Shown here: positions 27,127 to 36,958 of the stretch, in pieces
Layout of the letters: each line of letters begins with the position of its first letter
Numbering within the stretch: position 1 is the first letter of the stretch
NCBI RefSeq assembly: GCF_000744825.1
Contig: NZ_JQMR01000001.1
Span: forward strand, 558,001 to 622,000
Source of the DNA: Carnobacterium mobile DSM 4848
Lineage (GTDB): Bacteria; Bacillota; Bacilli; Lactobacillales; Carnobacteriaceae
DNA: 64,000 nt
Direction of reading: 5' to 3'
Translations under genes and position numbers: made by a program
Notes under the pieces: model-generated
Seen by the model: only the letters and a program-made list of their open reading frames with translations
Told to the model about the DNA's origin: nothing
Database searches by the model: none

Positions 27127-29391
27127 CTAGAAACCTACACTTACTGAGTTTTTTCTAGGTGTTAGAGTATATAAGGTATCAATAAGTATTATATTTACGC
27201 TAAAGTCCTTATAATTTTCAATTTTAATATCTATTTTATTATTATTAATTGTTATTTTAATTATGGAGTTTCTAAATAAAAAATTTAAAGATAGGTCTTT
27301 AATTTTCAAACATAATTTAGGATTTATTGTCAATATATCATTTTCGATTTGTATCCCTAAAAATCCGTATAATAGTATCAACCATGAACCTGCATAAGCA
27401 GCTAAATGGAGCCCATTTCTATATTCTTCTCTTGGATAAAAATCTAAATTAAAACGTGCTGACATTTCCATATAGTTATAGGCTGTTTCTAGTAATCCAG
27501 CTCTTGCCGAAACAATACCTGCATGTGTTAGGCTTAAAGAAGATTCATGCATTGTTCTTTTATCATAAAAAATAAAGTTATCAATCATTTCTTCTTGAGA
27601 AAACATTGCAGGAAACATTGACATAAACATTAATACGTCACATTGTTTAATAATCTGTGTTTCAATATTTTCAAATGAATTCACTCTATTTCGGAAATTT
27701 GTTGAAAATTCTGGCAACCCATTTTTCGCATAATCGGATATAGTTTCATCCTTAAGATTAAAATACCCGTCAAATTGCTCAAACAAATTTCCTTTTTGGA
27801 AAGGCACTTTCATCTTATTTAATTTACATTTCCATATCTGGATATTTTTTTCTAACTTACTTTTCGATACAGTCAATTTATCACTACTCAGTTTCTCCAA
27901 AAATTGTACACAAAATGAGAAAGCCCATTTTAACATTTCATTAGTGTAGTAGTTATTGCTAACGGAAAGATGGTACTCATCAATTCCCATTACATTTGGA
28001 ACCTCATAAACATCTAATTTGCTATTATAAACTAAAAGGCTTTCAAAAAAATGACACGACTCTATGAATAGTTCTATGCATTTTTGATTTATAATATCAT
28101 TATCACCAGTAATATCTAAATATATTTTAATTGAATATATAATATCACTAGTAATATGCATTACCGATTCTCCTGTTTTTTCTTCCATTTTTTTTTGGTT
28201 AAGAAAGTCATGTAAGACACTTGGTCCACTTGGAATCCCAGTAGAACCACTTTCTTCCGACCAAAACGCTCCCTTTCTTCCAATATTTTCTGCATTCAAT
28301 TTTGCTTGATCAAGCGTAGATATCCTATATTCAATTATTTGTTTTGCTTTCTCTGGATAAAAAAATGCATAAAATGGGACAAGATAAATGTCATTATTAA
28401 AGAAAAAATGCCCACTGTGGTATTGACTAGTTAAGCCGCGTGCAGGAATATTGTTTTTATCAGGGGAACTTATACTTGCTAATTGGTAAAAGGAATATAA
28501 TAGACCTTCCATGTCTTTATCTGAGTTATTAATATTAAAATTCAATTCGATATACTTTTTTTCTAATATATCTGTATTATTTTTTTTATAATACTCAAAA
28601 TTTTTATTTAATTTGTTAATTTTTTCTATTTCCTTTTTTACTGCATAGTACTTTCCATCTGCATAAAATATGTTTTTTCTGACAATACATAGCTCTACTC
28701 CTGGGGTTATATACATTGAATGTGCTACTCCATCTCGCTTATATTGCCTAATTTTTGTAGAACTAGAGTTAACAGATGTTTCAACAATTGTTTTAACTCC
28801 AAAAAAATTACTATCATTTAATGTTTTGTAAATATACTTTGTCCATCTATCTTTTAAGTCATAATTTAGTAGTTTCCAATGATGTGATTTCACGTTATTT
28901 CCAAAAAAACCTCCATGATAGTCGTTTCCATATCGATAATTTACACATGATTCAAAGCAAACAGATCCAGAAAAAGTTTTTGATAGTAGTTTAAAGCGAC
29001 TAATTTGAACGTTTGAATAAGATAAAGATAATATATCCTCTTTCTTGAGAGTGAATTCATGGCCTGAATCTAGCTTAAAATTTATCAAACTAGTGACCAT
29101 TCCAGAACAATAATCTAAGCTTTTTTCAAAATTATTAATCTGTATATGATCGAAATTTATATATTCTCCATCAATTATTAACTTAAAATCCATCCAGTTA
29201 GGAATCGATATTAATTGATCTTTAGTAGACAAACTATAATCATATACATTAGATATAAATATTCCTGGAATGCTAAAATCACTATCAAATTCTAAAGTAT
29301 TACGTATGCCAACAAAAGTATTTTCTTGACTAAATACTGTTTCCAAAAATGAATTTTCTTCTTTTATATATTTAAATTCTTTATATTCCAT
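27127..29391 (-). CDS. Glycoside hydrolase family 65 enzyme (disaccharide phosphorylase-like)
   Basis: This 754-residue cytosolic protein has the GH65 layout. The N-terminal beta-sandwich has FVGIRNTLEFDSDFSIPGIF. The (alpha/alpha)6 barrel has RGLTSQYHSGHFFFNNDIY near 319-336, MHITSDIIYSI near 411, the catalytic acid Glu472 in MGIDEYH, and the phosphate-site region HESSLSLTHAGIVSARAG. Family members phosphorolyse or synthesise alpha-glucosides such as trehalose, maltose, kojibiose and nigerose. In this cluster it could release or build an alpha-linked disaccharide part of the product. Substituted residues (FNND where the family often has WDTE) suggest an unusual substrate. Confidence 0.88.
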   Translation of the reverse strand: MEYKEFKYIKEENSFLETVFSQENTFVGIRNTLEFDSDFSIPGIFISNVYDYSLSTKDQLISIPNWMDFKLIIDGEYINFDHIQINNFEKSLDYCSGMVTSLINFKLDSGHEFTLKKEDILSLSYSNVQISRFKLLSKTFSGSVCFESCVNYRYGNDYHGGFFGNNVKSHHWKLLNYDLKDRWTKYIYKTLNDSNFFGVKTIVETSVNSSSTKIRQYKRDGVAHSMYITPGVELCIVRKNIFYADGKYYAVKKEIEKINKLNKNFEYYKKNNTDILEKKYIELNFNINNSDKDMEGLLYSFYQLASISSPDKNNIPARGLTSQYHSGHFFFNNDIYLVPFYAFFYPEKAKQIIEYRISTLDQAKLNAENIGRKGAFWSEESGSTGIPSGPSVLHDFLNQKKMEEKTGESVMHITSDIIYSIKIYLDITGDNDIINQKCIELFIESCHFFESLLVYNSKLDVYEVPNVMGIDEYHLSVSNNYYTNEMLKWAFSFCVQFLEKLSSDKLTVSKSKLEKNIQIWKCKLNKMKVPFQKGNLFEQFDGYFNLKDETISDYAKNGLPEFSTNFRNRVNSFENIETQIIKQCDVLMFMSMFPAMFSQEEMIDNFIFYDKRTMHESSLSLTHAGIVSARAGLLETAYNYMEMSARFNLDFYPREEYRNGLHLAAYAGSWLILLYGFLGIQIENDILTINPKLCLKIKDLSLNFLFRNSIIKITINNNKIDIKIENYKDFSVNIILIDTLYTLTPRKNSVSVGF

Positions 29392-29405
29392 ATATCTGTC
29401 CTCTT

Positions 29406-30701
29406 TTAAACCATGACAATTTTTTCAAAAATATTTAATGTCTCATCAAGAATTTCTTTTGTATGAATAGGAGTAATACATATTGGTTCAGGGCATCGTG
29501 ATAACGGCAATAAAAAACCATACAGTTTGTTTTTGAACGCCTCGTCATAGACTCTCATATGCTTTTCTTTATCCCATGTTTTTATAACTGATTCATAATT
29601 ATCTTGTAACTCAGTTGTTCCAAAATGGATACTAACACGTCCTCCATATCCACGTGCAATACCCTCTACTTTTTTTCTGTTAAGAATCTCATTAACATTT
29701 TTTATGAAATAATCCATATTTTTTTGATTTAACTCATAAACATTAGGATTTTCTTGTAAAAATTTCACTGTATGATAAGCTCCAATGACACTTAGAATTC
29801 GCCCATTATTAGTTCCACTAACGATACAGTCACCAACCGGATCCAAAATATCCATATACTCTTTCTTACCAACTATCGCAGAAATTGGAAAACCACCTCC
29901 TAAAATTTTACTGATTATCGTAATATCGGGCGTAACTGCAAAATCCTTTTGAGCCCCTCCAATGTTATTTCTAAACCCTGACATAACTTCATCAAAAATT
30001 AAAATGATGTTACTTTCAGTACATAGCTTTCTAAGTTTTTTTAAAAAATCATTTTTTGGAAACATTATTGCTGAAGCTAAACATATCGGTTCTAGAATAA
30101 CGCCCGCTATTTCTTCCTCTGATATTATTTTTTCAAATGATTCTATATCATTATATGCTAAAGATATTACATACTTGGACATTTCAAGTGGTATACCACT
30201 TGATCCAGGAAGAGATTCGATAGTCCCATTTGATAGTCTCTTACCAATATTACTAACATCATTAGAGAAATTAAGATAGTCATTTACTCCATGAAAATGC
30301 CCTTCAAATTTAATTATTTTTTCTTTAGATGTGATTGACCTTGCCATTCTGATGGCTTGCATTGTAGACTCTGTACCAGTATTAGTAAATCTTACCTTTT
30401 CAGCAGAGGGAACATTCTTTACGATTTGCTTAGCCAATTTAAGATGATACTTATTTTCGTATTGAAATCCAAACCCGATATCCTTTGCTTCTTCAAAAAC
30501 ACGACTTAAGTAATTAGGATTATGTCCCAAAAAAAGAGAACCCCATCCCATGCAATAATCTGTATAAATATCATTTTTATCATCCAATAAAAAGCATTTT
30601 TCTGCTTTTTTTACAATTAAAGGGTTAATATTCTCCATCTTGTTCCAGCCAGAAGAAACGCTCCCAACAAAATATTTATCAGCATCATTATAATCATACA
30701 T
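29406..30701 (-). CDS. Class III PLP aminotransferase (glutamate-1-semialdehyde aminomutase-like)
   Basis: This 431-residue fold-type I PLP enzyme has TGTESTMQAIRMAR for phosphate binding, a GHFHG loop, FDEVMSGFR with the PLP-pairing Asp, and the Schiff-base Lys in TIISKILGGGFP. The ATG at 30701 is used because GAGGAG lies 8 bases upstream; the ATG at 30716 overlaps that site. Relatives occur in polysaccharide and aminoglycoside clusters, where they aminate or isomerise sugar or amino-acid intermediates. It is not the haem-pathway HemL, judging by its context. Confidence 0.88.
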   Translation of the reverse strand: MYDYNDADKYFVGSVSSGWNKMENINPLIVKKAEKCFLLDDKNDIYTDYCMGWGSLFLGHNPNYLSRVFEEAKDIGFGFQYENKYHLKLAKQIVKNVPSAEKVRFTNTGTESTMQAIRMARSITSKEKIIKFEGHFHGVNDYLNFSNDVSNIGKRLSNGTIESLPGSSGIPLEMSKYVISLAYNDIESFEKIISEEEIAGVILEPICLASAIMFPKNDFLKKLRKLCTESNIILIFDEVMSGFRNNIGGAQKDFAVTPDITIISKILGGGFPISAIVGKKEYMDILDPVGDCIVSGTNNGRILSVIGAYHTVKFLQENPNVYELNQKNMDYFIKNVNEILNRKKVEGIARGYGGRVSIHFGTTELQDNYESVIKTWDKEKHMRVYDEAFKNKLYGFLLPLSRCPEPICITPIHTKEILDETLNIFEKIVMV

Positions 30702-30723
30702 AATAATTCTCCTCATCTCTAAT

Positions 30724-31137
30724 TTAAATTTTAAAGTATTTATTGTATAATTCTGTTGAAGAATTTGTTCTTTCGTCTGTAAAGATTACTTTTATTTTGT
30801 TATCTTCACAGAATTTTTTTTCCATTAAAAAATTTTCATTATCTGAATTCTTGTAATCACTTCCTTTAACAAAATAGTCTGGAGATACCGCTTTCAAAGA
30901 ATTAATAGCATTAACAGAATTTGACACAATTACTTTATCTACAATATCAATATGAGATAGTATTTGCTCTCTTTCATGTTGGTTATATGCTGGTCTATTA
31001 GGCCCTTTATTAATAAATTGATCACCAGTTATACTTACAATCAAGTAATCCCCATACTCCTTTGCTTTAAGCAAATGATACAAATGTCCAATATGAAATA
31101 TATCAAAACAACCGTGACATAAAATAACTTTATCCAA
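30724..31137 (-). CDS. Cytidylyltransferase-fold nucleotidyltransferase (TagD/HldE-like)
   Basis: This 137-residue protein has the HIGH motif at 15-18 within GCFDIFHIGHLYHLL, FVKGSDYKNSD near residue 90, and a C-terminal TNSSTEL resembling the ISTT region. It would transfer CMP or AMP to a phosphorylated sugar, polyol or amino-alcohol, making a nucleotide-activated donor. A TTG start with AAGGAG upstream is used. It sits between two aminotransferase genes, suggesting an aminated substrate. Confidence 0.88.
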   Translation of the reverse strand: MDKVILCHGCFDIFHIGHLYHLLKAKEYGDYLIVSITGDQFINKGPNRPAYNQHEREQILSHIDIVDKVIVSNSVNAINSLKAVSPDYFVKGSDYKNSDNENFLMEKKFCEDNKIKVIFTDERTNSSTELYNKYFKI

Positions 31138-31156
31138 AAAAGCAACTCCTTAATTT

Positions 31157-32254
31157 TTATAACGTATCAAAAAATTTTTTAATGATGTACACAATATATT
31201 CTATTTCTTTAAATTCATGTTTAGGGTGAATTGGTAGTGATAGTATTTTCTTATTTAAATCTATTGTTTTTTTTATTTCTTTTCTTTCGTTTAAATACAG
31301 CTTTTGTTCAGTGATTAGTTTTGGATAGTGAATTTTAGTTTCAATACCGTACTGTTTCAAGTACTCGCGCAATTTATTTCTATCTTCATAAAAAATCATG
31401 AATGTATTAAATACTGGAGATGTATTTTCAAATACATGAGGAAAAGTAATTGGATATTCTTTTAAATTTTCTTTATAAAAAGTTGCATATTCAACTCTTT
31501 TTCTATTATTACTATTTAAAAATTCCAAATTCAATCTACCTAATACAGCTTGCATTTCATCTAATCTTGAATTTCCTCCAATCATAATACTAGTATCTCG
31601 ATTGATTAATCCATGATTCCTTAATAACTTCACTTTTTCAAACAACCTAGTATCATTTGTTGTAATAAAACCTCCATCTCCAAATACTGATAAGTTTTTC
31701 AATGGATGAAGACTAAAACAACCAAAATCCCCAAAGTTTCCTACCATTTTATTATTAACTTTTACACCAATTGCTTGAGCACAATCTTCAATTACTAGTA
31801 AATTATTATTTTGAGCAAATTTTATAATTTCTTCTATATTTGCAGCTAATCCAGCTAAATGTACAGGTATTATTGCTTTAGTGCGATTTGTAATAGCTTT
31901 ATTAATACAGTTAGGGTCTAGATTCATTGAATCATCTACGTCAATAAATACTGGGGTTGCACCAACTAATTTTATAGCATTAGAGGTTGCTATAAAACTG
32001 TTTGCTACTGTGATCACCTCATCTCCTTCTCCTATCCCCAATGCTGAGAGAGACAAAAATAAGGCATCTGTACCATTTCCAACTGAAATTACATGTTTAC
32101 AATTTAGATACTCTGCAAGTACATTTTCAAATAACTCCACTTCTTTACCTAAAATAAAGGAACCAGATTGTAAAACATTATCGATTTCCTCAAGATAGCG
32201 CTCTCTAATTTTTTCGTCAGTTACAGATAATTTTACATATTCAATTTTGCTCAA
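31157..32254 (-). CDS. DegT/DnrJ/EryC1-family sugar aminotransferase
   Basis: This 365-residue PLP enzyme has VGNGTDALFLSL for phosphate binding, VIEDCAQAIG with Asp157, and the catalytic Lys186 in SLHPLKNLSVFGDGG. The family converts keto-sugars or keto-cyclitols to amino-sugars. It starts at a TTG with AGGAGTGAT upstream and overlaps the epimerase gene by 14 bases, so the two proteins probably work on one nucleotide sugar. The length is normal. Confidence 0.92.
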   Translation of the reverse strand: MSKIEYVKLSVTDEKIRERYLEEIDNVLQSGSFILGKEVELFENVLAEYLNCKHVISVGNGTDALFLSLSALGIGEGDEVITVANSFIATSNAIKLVGATPVFIDVDDSMNLDPNCINKAITNRTKAIIPVHLAGLAANIEEIIKFAQNNNLLVIEDCAQAIGVKVNNKMVGNFGDFGCFSLHPLKNLSVFGDGGFITTNDTRLFEKVKLLRNHGLINRDTSIMIGGNSRLDEMQAVLGRLNLEFLNSNNRKRVEYATFYKENLKEYPITFPHVFENTSPVFNTFMIFYEDRNKLREYLKQYGIETKIHYPKLITEQKLYLNERKEIKKTIDLNKKILSLPIHPKHEFKEIEYIVYIIKKFFDTL

Positions 32255-33251
32255 TAGATATCACTCCTGTTTTAATTAATTCTTTTACTAAATCTATATT
32301 TCTATATTTTTTTTTCGAAAAGTCTTTTTCATAATTTAATTTAAAGTAATCATCTAGCTCTTTTATTCCTTCTTTTAATGAATATATACATTTAAAATTT
32401 AAATCTCTTTCAACTTTTTCAGAACATAATCTATAGCTACGTTGATCAACAATATTTTTAATTACTATCTTAGTTTCATTATCTAATGTTTCAACTACAC
32501 AATCTGCAATTTCGTTTATAGTTAAATTTTCTTTAGAGACATTATAAATTTCACATTTAGTTTTATCGAAATCTTTAGAAATTATTGCAAGATATGCTCG
32601 AACCATATCCTTGATGTGTAAATTAGGACGCTCTTGCTTTCCACCAAAAACCTGGATTTGTTTAAATAATGAAGCTTGATATGTTAAAATATTTACTGAT
32701 AAATCTAAACGTAATCTATCAGAATAGCCAAATATTGTTGCAGGTCTTAATATAGTATAATTTAGACCAAATTTATTATATGTTTTTAATAAATACTCTT
32801 CAATTTCAACTTTAGACTCAGCATAGATAGTTATAGGTTCTAAAGGTAACTCCTCTGTTACATCATCATTATCTTTTATTCCATATACACTTGCAGATGA
32901 AGCAAAAATAAATTTTTTCACTTTGTATTTTGCACAAAGATCAATTAAGACTTTACTTGCGTTAACATTAATACTCTTTGTCAATTCTGGATTTATCTCA
33001 CTGGTTGCGTCATTAGACATAGCCGCTAAATGAATAACAATATCTTTTTCTTTAACTACTTTTTCTACTATTTCTTGATTCCTAATATCTGACTTTATAA
33101 AACAAAATTTTTTCAGATATTGCTTATCTATTATCCAATTTTCTCCAAAAATTGCCCAATCAATGACTGTCACATTATGGCCTTTCTTTAATAGTTCTGG
33201 AACTAGTAAACTCCCTACATACCCCGCTCCACCTGTTACTAATATATTCAT
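32241..33251 (-). CDS. NAD-dependent sugar epimerase/dehydratase (extended SDR)
   Basis: This 336-residue protein has the Rossmann motif TGGAGYVGS at 6-14, the active-site Ser in FASSASVYG and Tyr143/Lys147 in YAESK, followed by the substrate-domain LRPATIFGYS and LHIKDMVRA. It should reshape a nucleotide-bound sugar, making the keto intermediate used by the overlapping DegT aminotransferase. GGAGGAATT is the ribosome site. The exact reaction (epimerase, dehydratase or reductase) is not clear. Confidence 0.9.
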   Translation of the reverse strand: MNILVTGGAGYVGSLLVPELLKKGHNVTVIDWAIFGENWIIDKQYLKKFCFIKSDIRNQEIVEKVVKEKDIVIHLAAMSNDATSEINPELTKSINVNASKVLIDLCAKYKVKKFIFASSASVYGIKDNDDVTEELPLEPITIYAESKVEIEEYLLKTYNKFGLNYTILRPATIFGYSDRLRLDLSVNILTYQASLFKQIQVFGGKQERPNLHIKDMVRAYLAIISKDFDKTKCEIYNVSKENLTINEIADCVVETLDNETKIVIKNIVDQRSYRLCSEKVERDLNFKCIYSLKEGIKELDDYFKLNYEKDFSKKKYRNIDLVKELIKTGVISIEQN

Positions 33252-33323
33252 AATAATTCCTCCTTATATATTTTATTGTTTATTCAGGTCTACTTATTGT
33301 ACAAACATATAATTTACTAATGA

Positions 33324-35084
33324 CTACTTATATTTACTAGCTTGTATTTCAAATAACTTTTTATAATCTCCGTTTTTATTCATTAGTTCTTCGTGATTCC
33401 CATATTCAGAAATGCTCCCTTCCTTCATAAAGTAAATCATATCTACATCTTTAACCGAAGAGAGTCGATGTGTAATAAGTACCATAATATTATGTGTAAA
33501 ATATTCTTTTATTTTTTTAAATAAATTATATTCTGACTGTGGATCTAATGCACTTGTAGGCTCATCTAAAATTATCAAGTCAAATTTACTGTAAAACGCT
33601 CTAGAAACTGCTAACTTTTGATTCTGACCACCTGAAAGAGTGACACCCTGTTTATCATACTCTCTTGTTAATTCGCTCTTTATTCCATTTTTTAAACCTT
33701 CTATTATTTTTATTAAATCAACATTTCTTAGAGAATTCCAAAGAACTTTACTATCTATATTATTTTCTTTTAATGATATATTTTCTTTAACACTTATAGC
33801 AAAAACATTGAATTCTTGAAAAATACACCCTACCTTGTCATAATAATCATTTTTATTTAAAAGCGAAAAATCAGTGTCATTAATTCTGATTTGTCCAGAT
33901 GTTGGTTTTAATAACCCTAATATAAGTTTAATTAAAGTTGTTTTACCGCTACCATTTTCTCCAACAATAGCAATTTTTTGATTCTTTATTAGCGTAATTG
34001 ATATATTATTTAGAGAATTTGCTTCTTGATTGTTGTATCTGTAACTCACGTTATCTAACGAAATCTTATTAATCTTATCTTTAAAATGTTTTTTATTTCC
34101 CATAATATTATCCTCTTTAACCACTATTTTTCTATACTTTTCAATATAAACACTTGACTCAGAGAAAAATTTTATTGAATTAGATATACTTGATGAATTG
34201 AAGGCTATGCTACCAATAGAATTCATTATTGCCGCAAATAACCCTAAAGATATGGTTCGCAGAACAAACAATTCGTACATTGCATATATGGGCAATGACA
34301 CATAAAGAATAACAATTTTAAATACTTCAGCTAACATTTGATAATAGAAAATTTTCTTTCCCCAATGCATTTTTTTAATAGTAAATTCTTGTATATTATT
34401 TCTAAATATTGATAACAGGATATTCTTTAAATTAAGAATTCTTATTTCGCCAGCAAATTCTTTTAAATAGAAAACCCTATCTATATACTCACTTTTTTTA
34501 TAATATTTTTTTTCAGCAACCGTCTGCTCACTTTTAAAACCTGCTATCTTATTTTCAAATAGCGTATAACTCCCTTGAAATATAAAAACTAGAATGAAAA
34601 AATTTTGTCTCATTTTTAACATAAATACTATTACCGTAATAAGCATAGATATATTAAAAACTAAACTCATACATTCATCGATATACGTAGGTCCCTTTTT
34701 CTTAATTCCTTTAAACACGAAAAGAAAATCTTCACGTATTTCATTAATGCTTTCCATACTTTTTAAGACACTTTGAAATAATTTTACATTAATAGAACTA
34801 TTCAACTTATCTATCTGTATGTCTTTATAGTATTTTTCATATAATGAATAAATTAAATGAGTTATAACTAGGTATCCACCAAACCATATAAAAACATTAA
34901 TTAAGTAACTAAAAGAAACCTTTGTTTGTATTAAATCAAATAAATAGCCTAAAAAAATAACATTCACAAAACCCATAGAAACTCCGTTTAGTAAGCTAAC
35001 CATACTTGCAACCACAATAAAAATGGAATTTAATTTAAATAGTTTTTTTAAAACAAAATAATTCTCTTTTATTATTTTTATCAT
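33324..35084 (-). CDS. ABC exporter half-transporter (fused membrane and ATPase domains)
   Basis: This is a 586-residue type IV exporter. Five or six membrane helices are followed by an ATPase with Walker A GENGSGKT near 374, signature LSGGQNQ, Walker B DLIILDEPTSA and the H-loop ITHRLSS. It lies next to a second exporter of the same layout, so the two probably form a heterodimer that exports the product or gives self-protection. No peptidase domain is present, which argues against a leader-peptide substrate. Confidence 0.93.
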   Translation of the reverse strand: MIKIIKENYFVLKKLFKLNSIFIVVASMVSLLNGVSMGFVNVIFLGYLFDLIQTKVSFSYLINVFIWFGGYLVITHLIYSLYEKYYKDIQIDKLNSSINVKLFQSVLKSMESINEIREDFLFVFKGIKKKGPTYIDECMSLVFNISMLITVIVFMLKMRQNFFILVFIFQGSYTLFENKIAGFKSEQTVAEKKYYKKSEYIDRVFYLKEFAGEIRILNLKNILLSIFRNNIQEFTIKKMHWGKKIFYYQMLAEVFKIVILYVSLPIYAMYELFVLRTISLGLFAAIMNSIGSIAFNSSSISNSIKFFSESSVYIEKYRKIVVKEDNIMGNKKHFKDKINKISLDNVSYRYNNQEANSLNNISITLIKNQKIAIVGENGSGKTTLIKLILGLLKPTSGQIRINDTDFSLLNKNDYYDKVGCIFQEFNVFAISVKENISLKENNIDSKVLWNSLRNVDLIKIIEGLKNGIKSELTREYDKQGVTLSGGQNQKLAVSRAFYSKFDLIILDEPTSALDPQSEYNLFKKIKEYFTHNIMVLITHRLSSVKDVDMIYFMKEGSISEYGNHEELMNKNGDYKKLFEIQASKYK

Positions 35085-35104
35085 CTTTATCCCTCTATGA
35101 TTTT

Positions 35105-36898
35105 TTAATTTAAGTAATTCTCAGATTGCCTTTTAAAACTTTTAGCATACTCCCCATTCAATCTAATAAGTTCATCGTGGGATCCACTTTCAATAATTGA
35201 TCCATCTTTTAAATAGATTATCTTATCGGCTTGCATAGTAGTTGTTAATCTATGTGATATACAAATCACAGTTTTTTCCCAATATTTCTCTTTAACTAGT
35301 TCATATAGTTTGCTTTCAGAAATTGGATCCATGGCGCTCGTTGGTTCATCCATAATAACAATCTCTTTCTTTTGATAGACACTTCTTGCAACAGCTAGCC
35401 TTTGTTTTTCTCCATACGATAATTCAACACCTTGACTATCAAAATCTGTATATAGAACTGTCTGTACCCCTTCTTTTAACGTTTCAATCTTATCAAATAA
35501 TCCCACTCCCTTTAGTATATCAATAACATTTATATCAACTACATTATCATTATTTAATGTAATATTTTTATATATTGAAAAAGGAAAAAGTTGAAAATCT
35601 TGAAATATAGTTGAGAAAATGTTTCTATAACTCTTAGAATCAAGGTCTGTAATATTTTGTGAGTTACAATATATATTTCCTTTAGTCGGTTCATAAAAAC
35701 CAAGTAATAATTTAATTAATGTGCTTTTACCTGAACCATTTTCTCCTACTATAGCTATTTTTTCGCCTTTAGATATATTTAAATTAATATTATCCAAACT
35801 ATTTTTATCGTTACCGTTATATCTAAATGAAACATTTTTGAAACAAAAGTTTAAATTATTAATATTTGATAGTACTTTTGATTCTTTTTTTTCACTTTTG
35901 GGAATATATTCGAGAAACAATCTAAAATCTTCTAAATATCTTGAATTTCCATATACTTTTATAATAATTGCAACTATACGCTTAAGAGATTGACTTACAT
36001 CTCCTAGAGAATCAATTAATAGGAAAAAATCTCCTAATAATAGTCTTTTACTAATTAAAACTTCATACGTTGTATAAACATATGTAATTAAATCAGTTAT
36101 CACTTCATTTGATAAATAAAAATAATACTGAAGCTTCCATCTTTTTTTTCCATCTCTTCTTAATTGATTTTGTATTTTTACTGAAGACTGGCTGTATTTA
36201 TTTATTAATAAGTTACCAATTGAAGTTGTAAACAACTCACTTTCAAACTTTTTCATATGAAACACTCTAAATATATATGACCTTCTACGTTCCTCTTTTT
36301 GGTTTTTTTCATACAATAGATACTCAATGTTTGTTATTTCTTTACTAACAAACCCACCTACTATGATTGGTAGTATAAGAACTAAAATGAAAAAAGGATT
36401 GATTTTATATATAAAGTAACAAGCTACTATTGAATAACTTAAAAGCTTTACAGATTCTTCAAGTAATTTTAATAAATCGAAAATTGTAACACTAGTCCGT
36501 TCTAATACTTTAACAAAAGTATCATAAAATTTTGGATTATCGAATTCTTCCATATCAATATTAATTGACCTTCTATAAATCATTTCAAGAACATTTTTTT
36601 GTATTTTTAAATTTGATTGCTCTACATAAACGTTCTCGAAGAAAGAATTCATTACATTCGTTACAAGTTTGCAAAATGCTATTCCAATTACTACTACTAT
36701 CACTTTCTCTAATTCAACATTTTTAGTGAAAGAGTTCATAATATAACTTATCAAAAAAACTGAGCTTGTAAACTCCACTATGCCATTAGCTATATTTAAT
36801 CCAATGCTAAAAGGGATTCTTCCCTTAGTGACCTTGTTAATAAGTTTTAAAGTATATATTTGAGCTTGAATTATTTGTTTAACATTCACAATATTCAT
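35105..36898 (-). CDS. ABC exporter half-transporter, partner of the next gene
   Basis: This is a 597-residue fused exporter. A membrane domain occupies about residues 25-310. The ATPase has Walker A GENGSGKS, a deviating signature LSYGEKQ in place of LSGGQ, Walker B IVIMDEPTSA and H-loop ISHRLTT. The deviation is compatible with one asymmetric site in a heterodimer. It is separated by 20 bases from the other exporter gene. Confidence 0.93.
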   Translation of the reverse strand: MNIVNVKQIIQAQIYTLKLINKVTKGRIPFSIGLNIANGIVEFTSSVFLISYIMNSFTKNVELEKVIVVVIGIAFCKLVTNVMNSFFENVYVEQSNLKIQKNVLEMIYRRSINIDMEEFDNPKFYDTFVKVLERTSVTIFDLLKLLEESVKLLSYSIVACYFIYKINPFFILVLILPIIVGGFVSKEITNIEYLLYEKNQKEERRRSYIFRVFHMKKFESELFTTSIGNLLINKYSQSSVKIQNQLRRDGKKRWKLQYYFYLSNEVITDLITYVYTTYEVLISKRLLLGDFFLLIDSLGDVSQSLKRIVAIIIKVYGNSRYLEDFRLFLEYIPKSEKKESKVLSNINNLNFCFKNVSFRYNGNDKNSLDNINLNISKGEKIAIVGENGSGKSTLIKLLLGFYEPTKGNIYCNSQNITDLDSKSYRNIFSTIFQDFQLFPFSIYKNITLNNDNVVDINVIDILKGVGLFDKIETLKEGVQTVLYTDFDSQGVELSYGEKQRLAVARSVYQKKEIVIMDEPTSAMDPISESKLYELVKEKYWEKTVICISHRLTTTMQADKIIYLKDGSIIESGSHDELIRLNGEYAKSFKRQSENYLN

Positions 36899-36958
36899 TC
36901 TCTCACTTTCTATAAAATTCCATAAATATTTACTAATGATTATAGGCGATATAATAAG

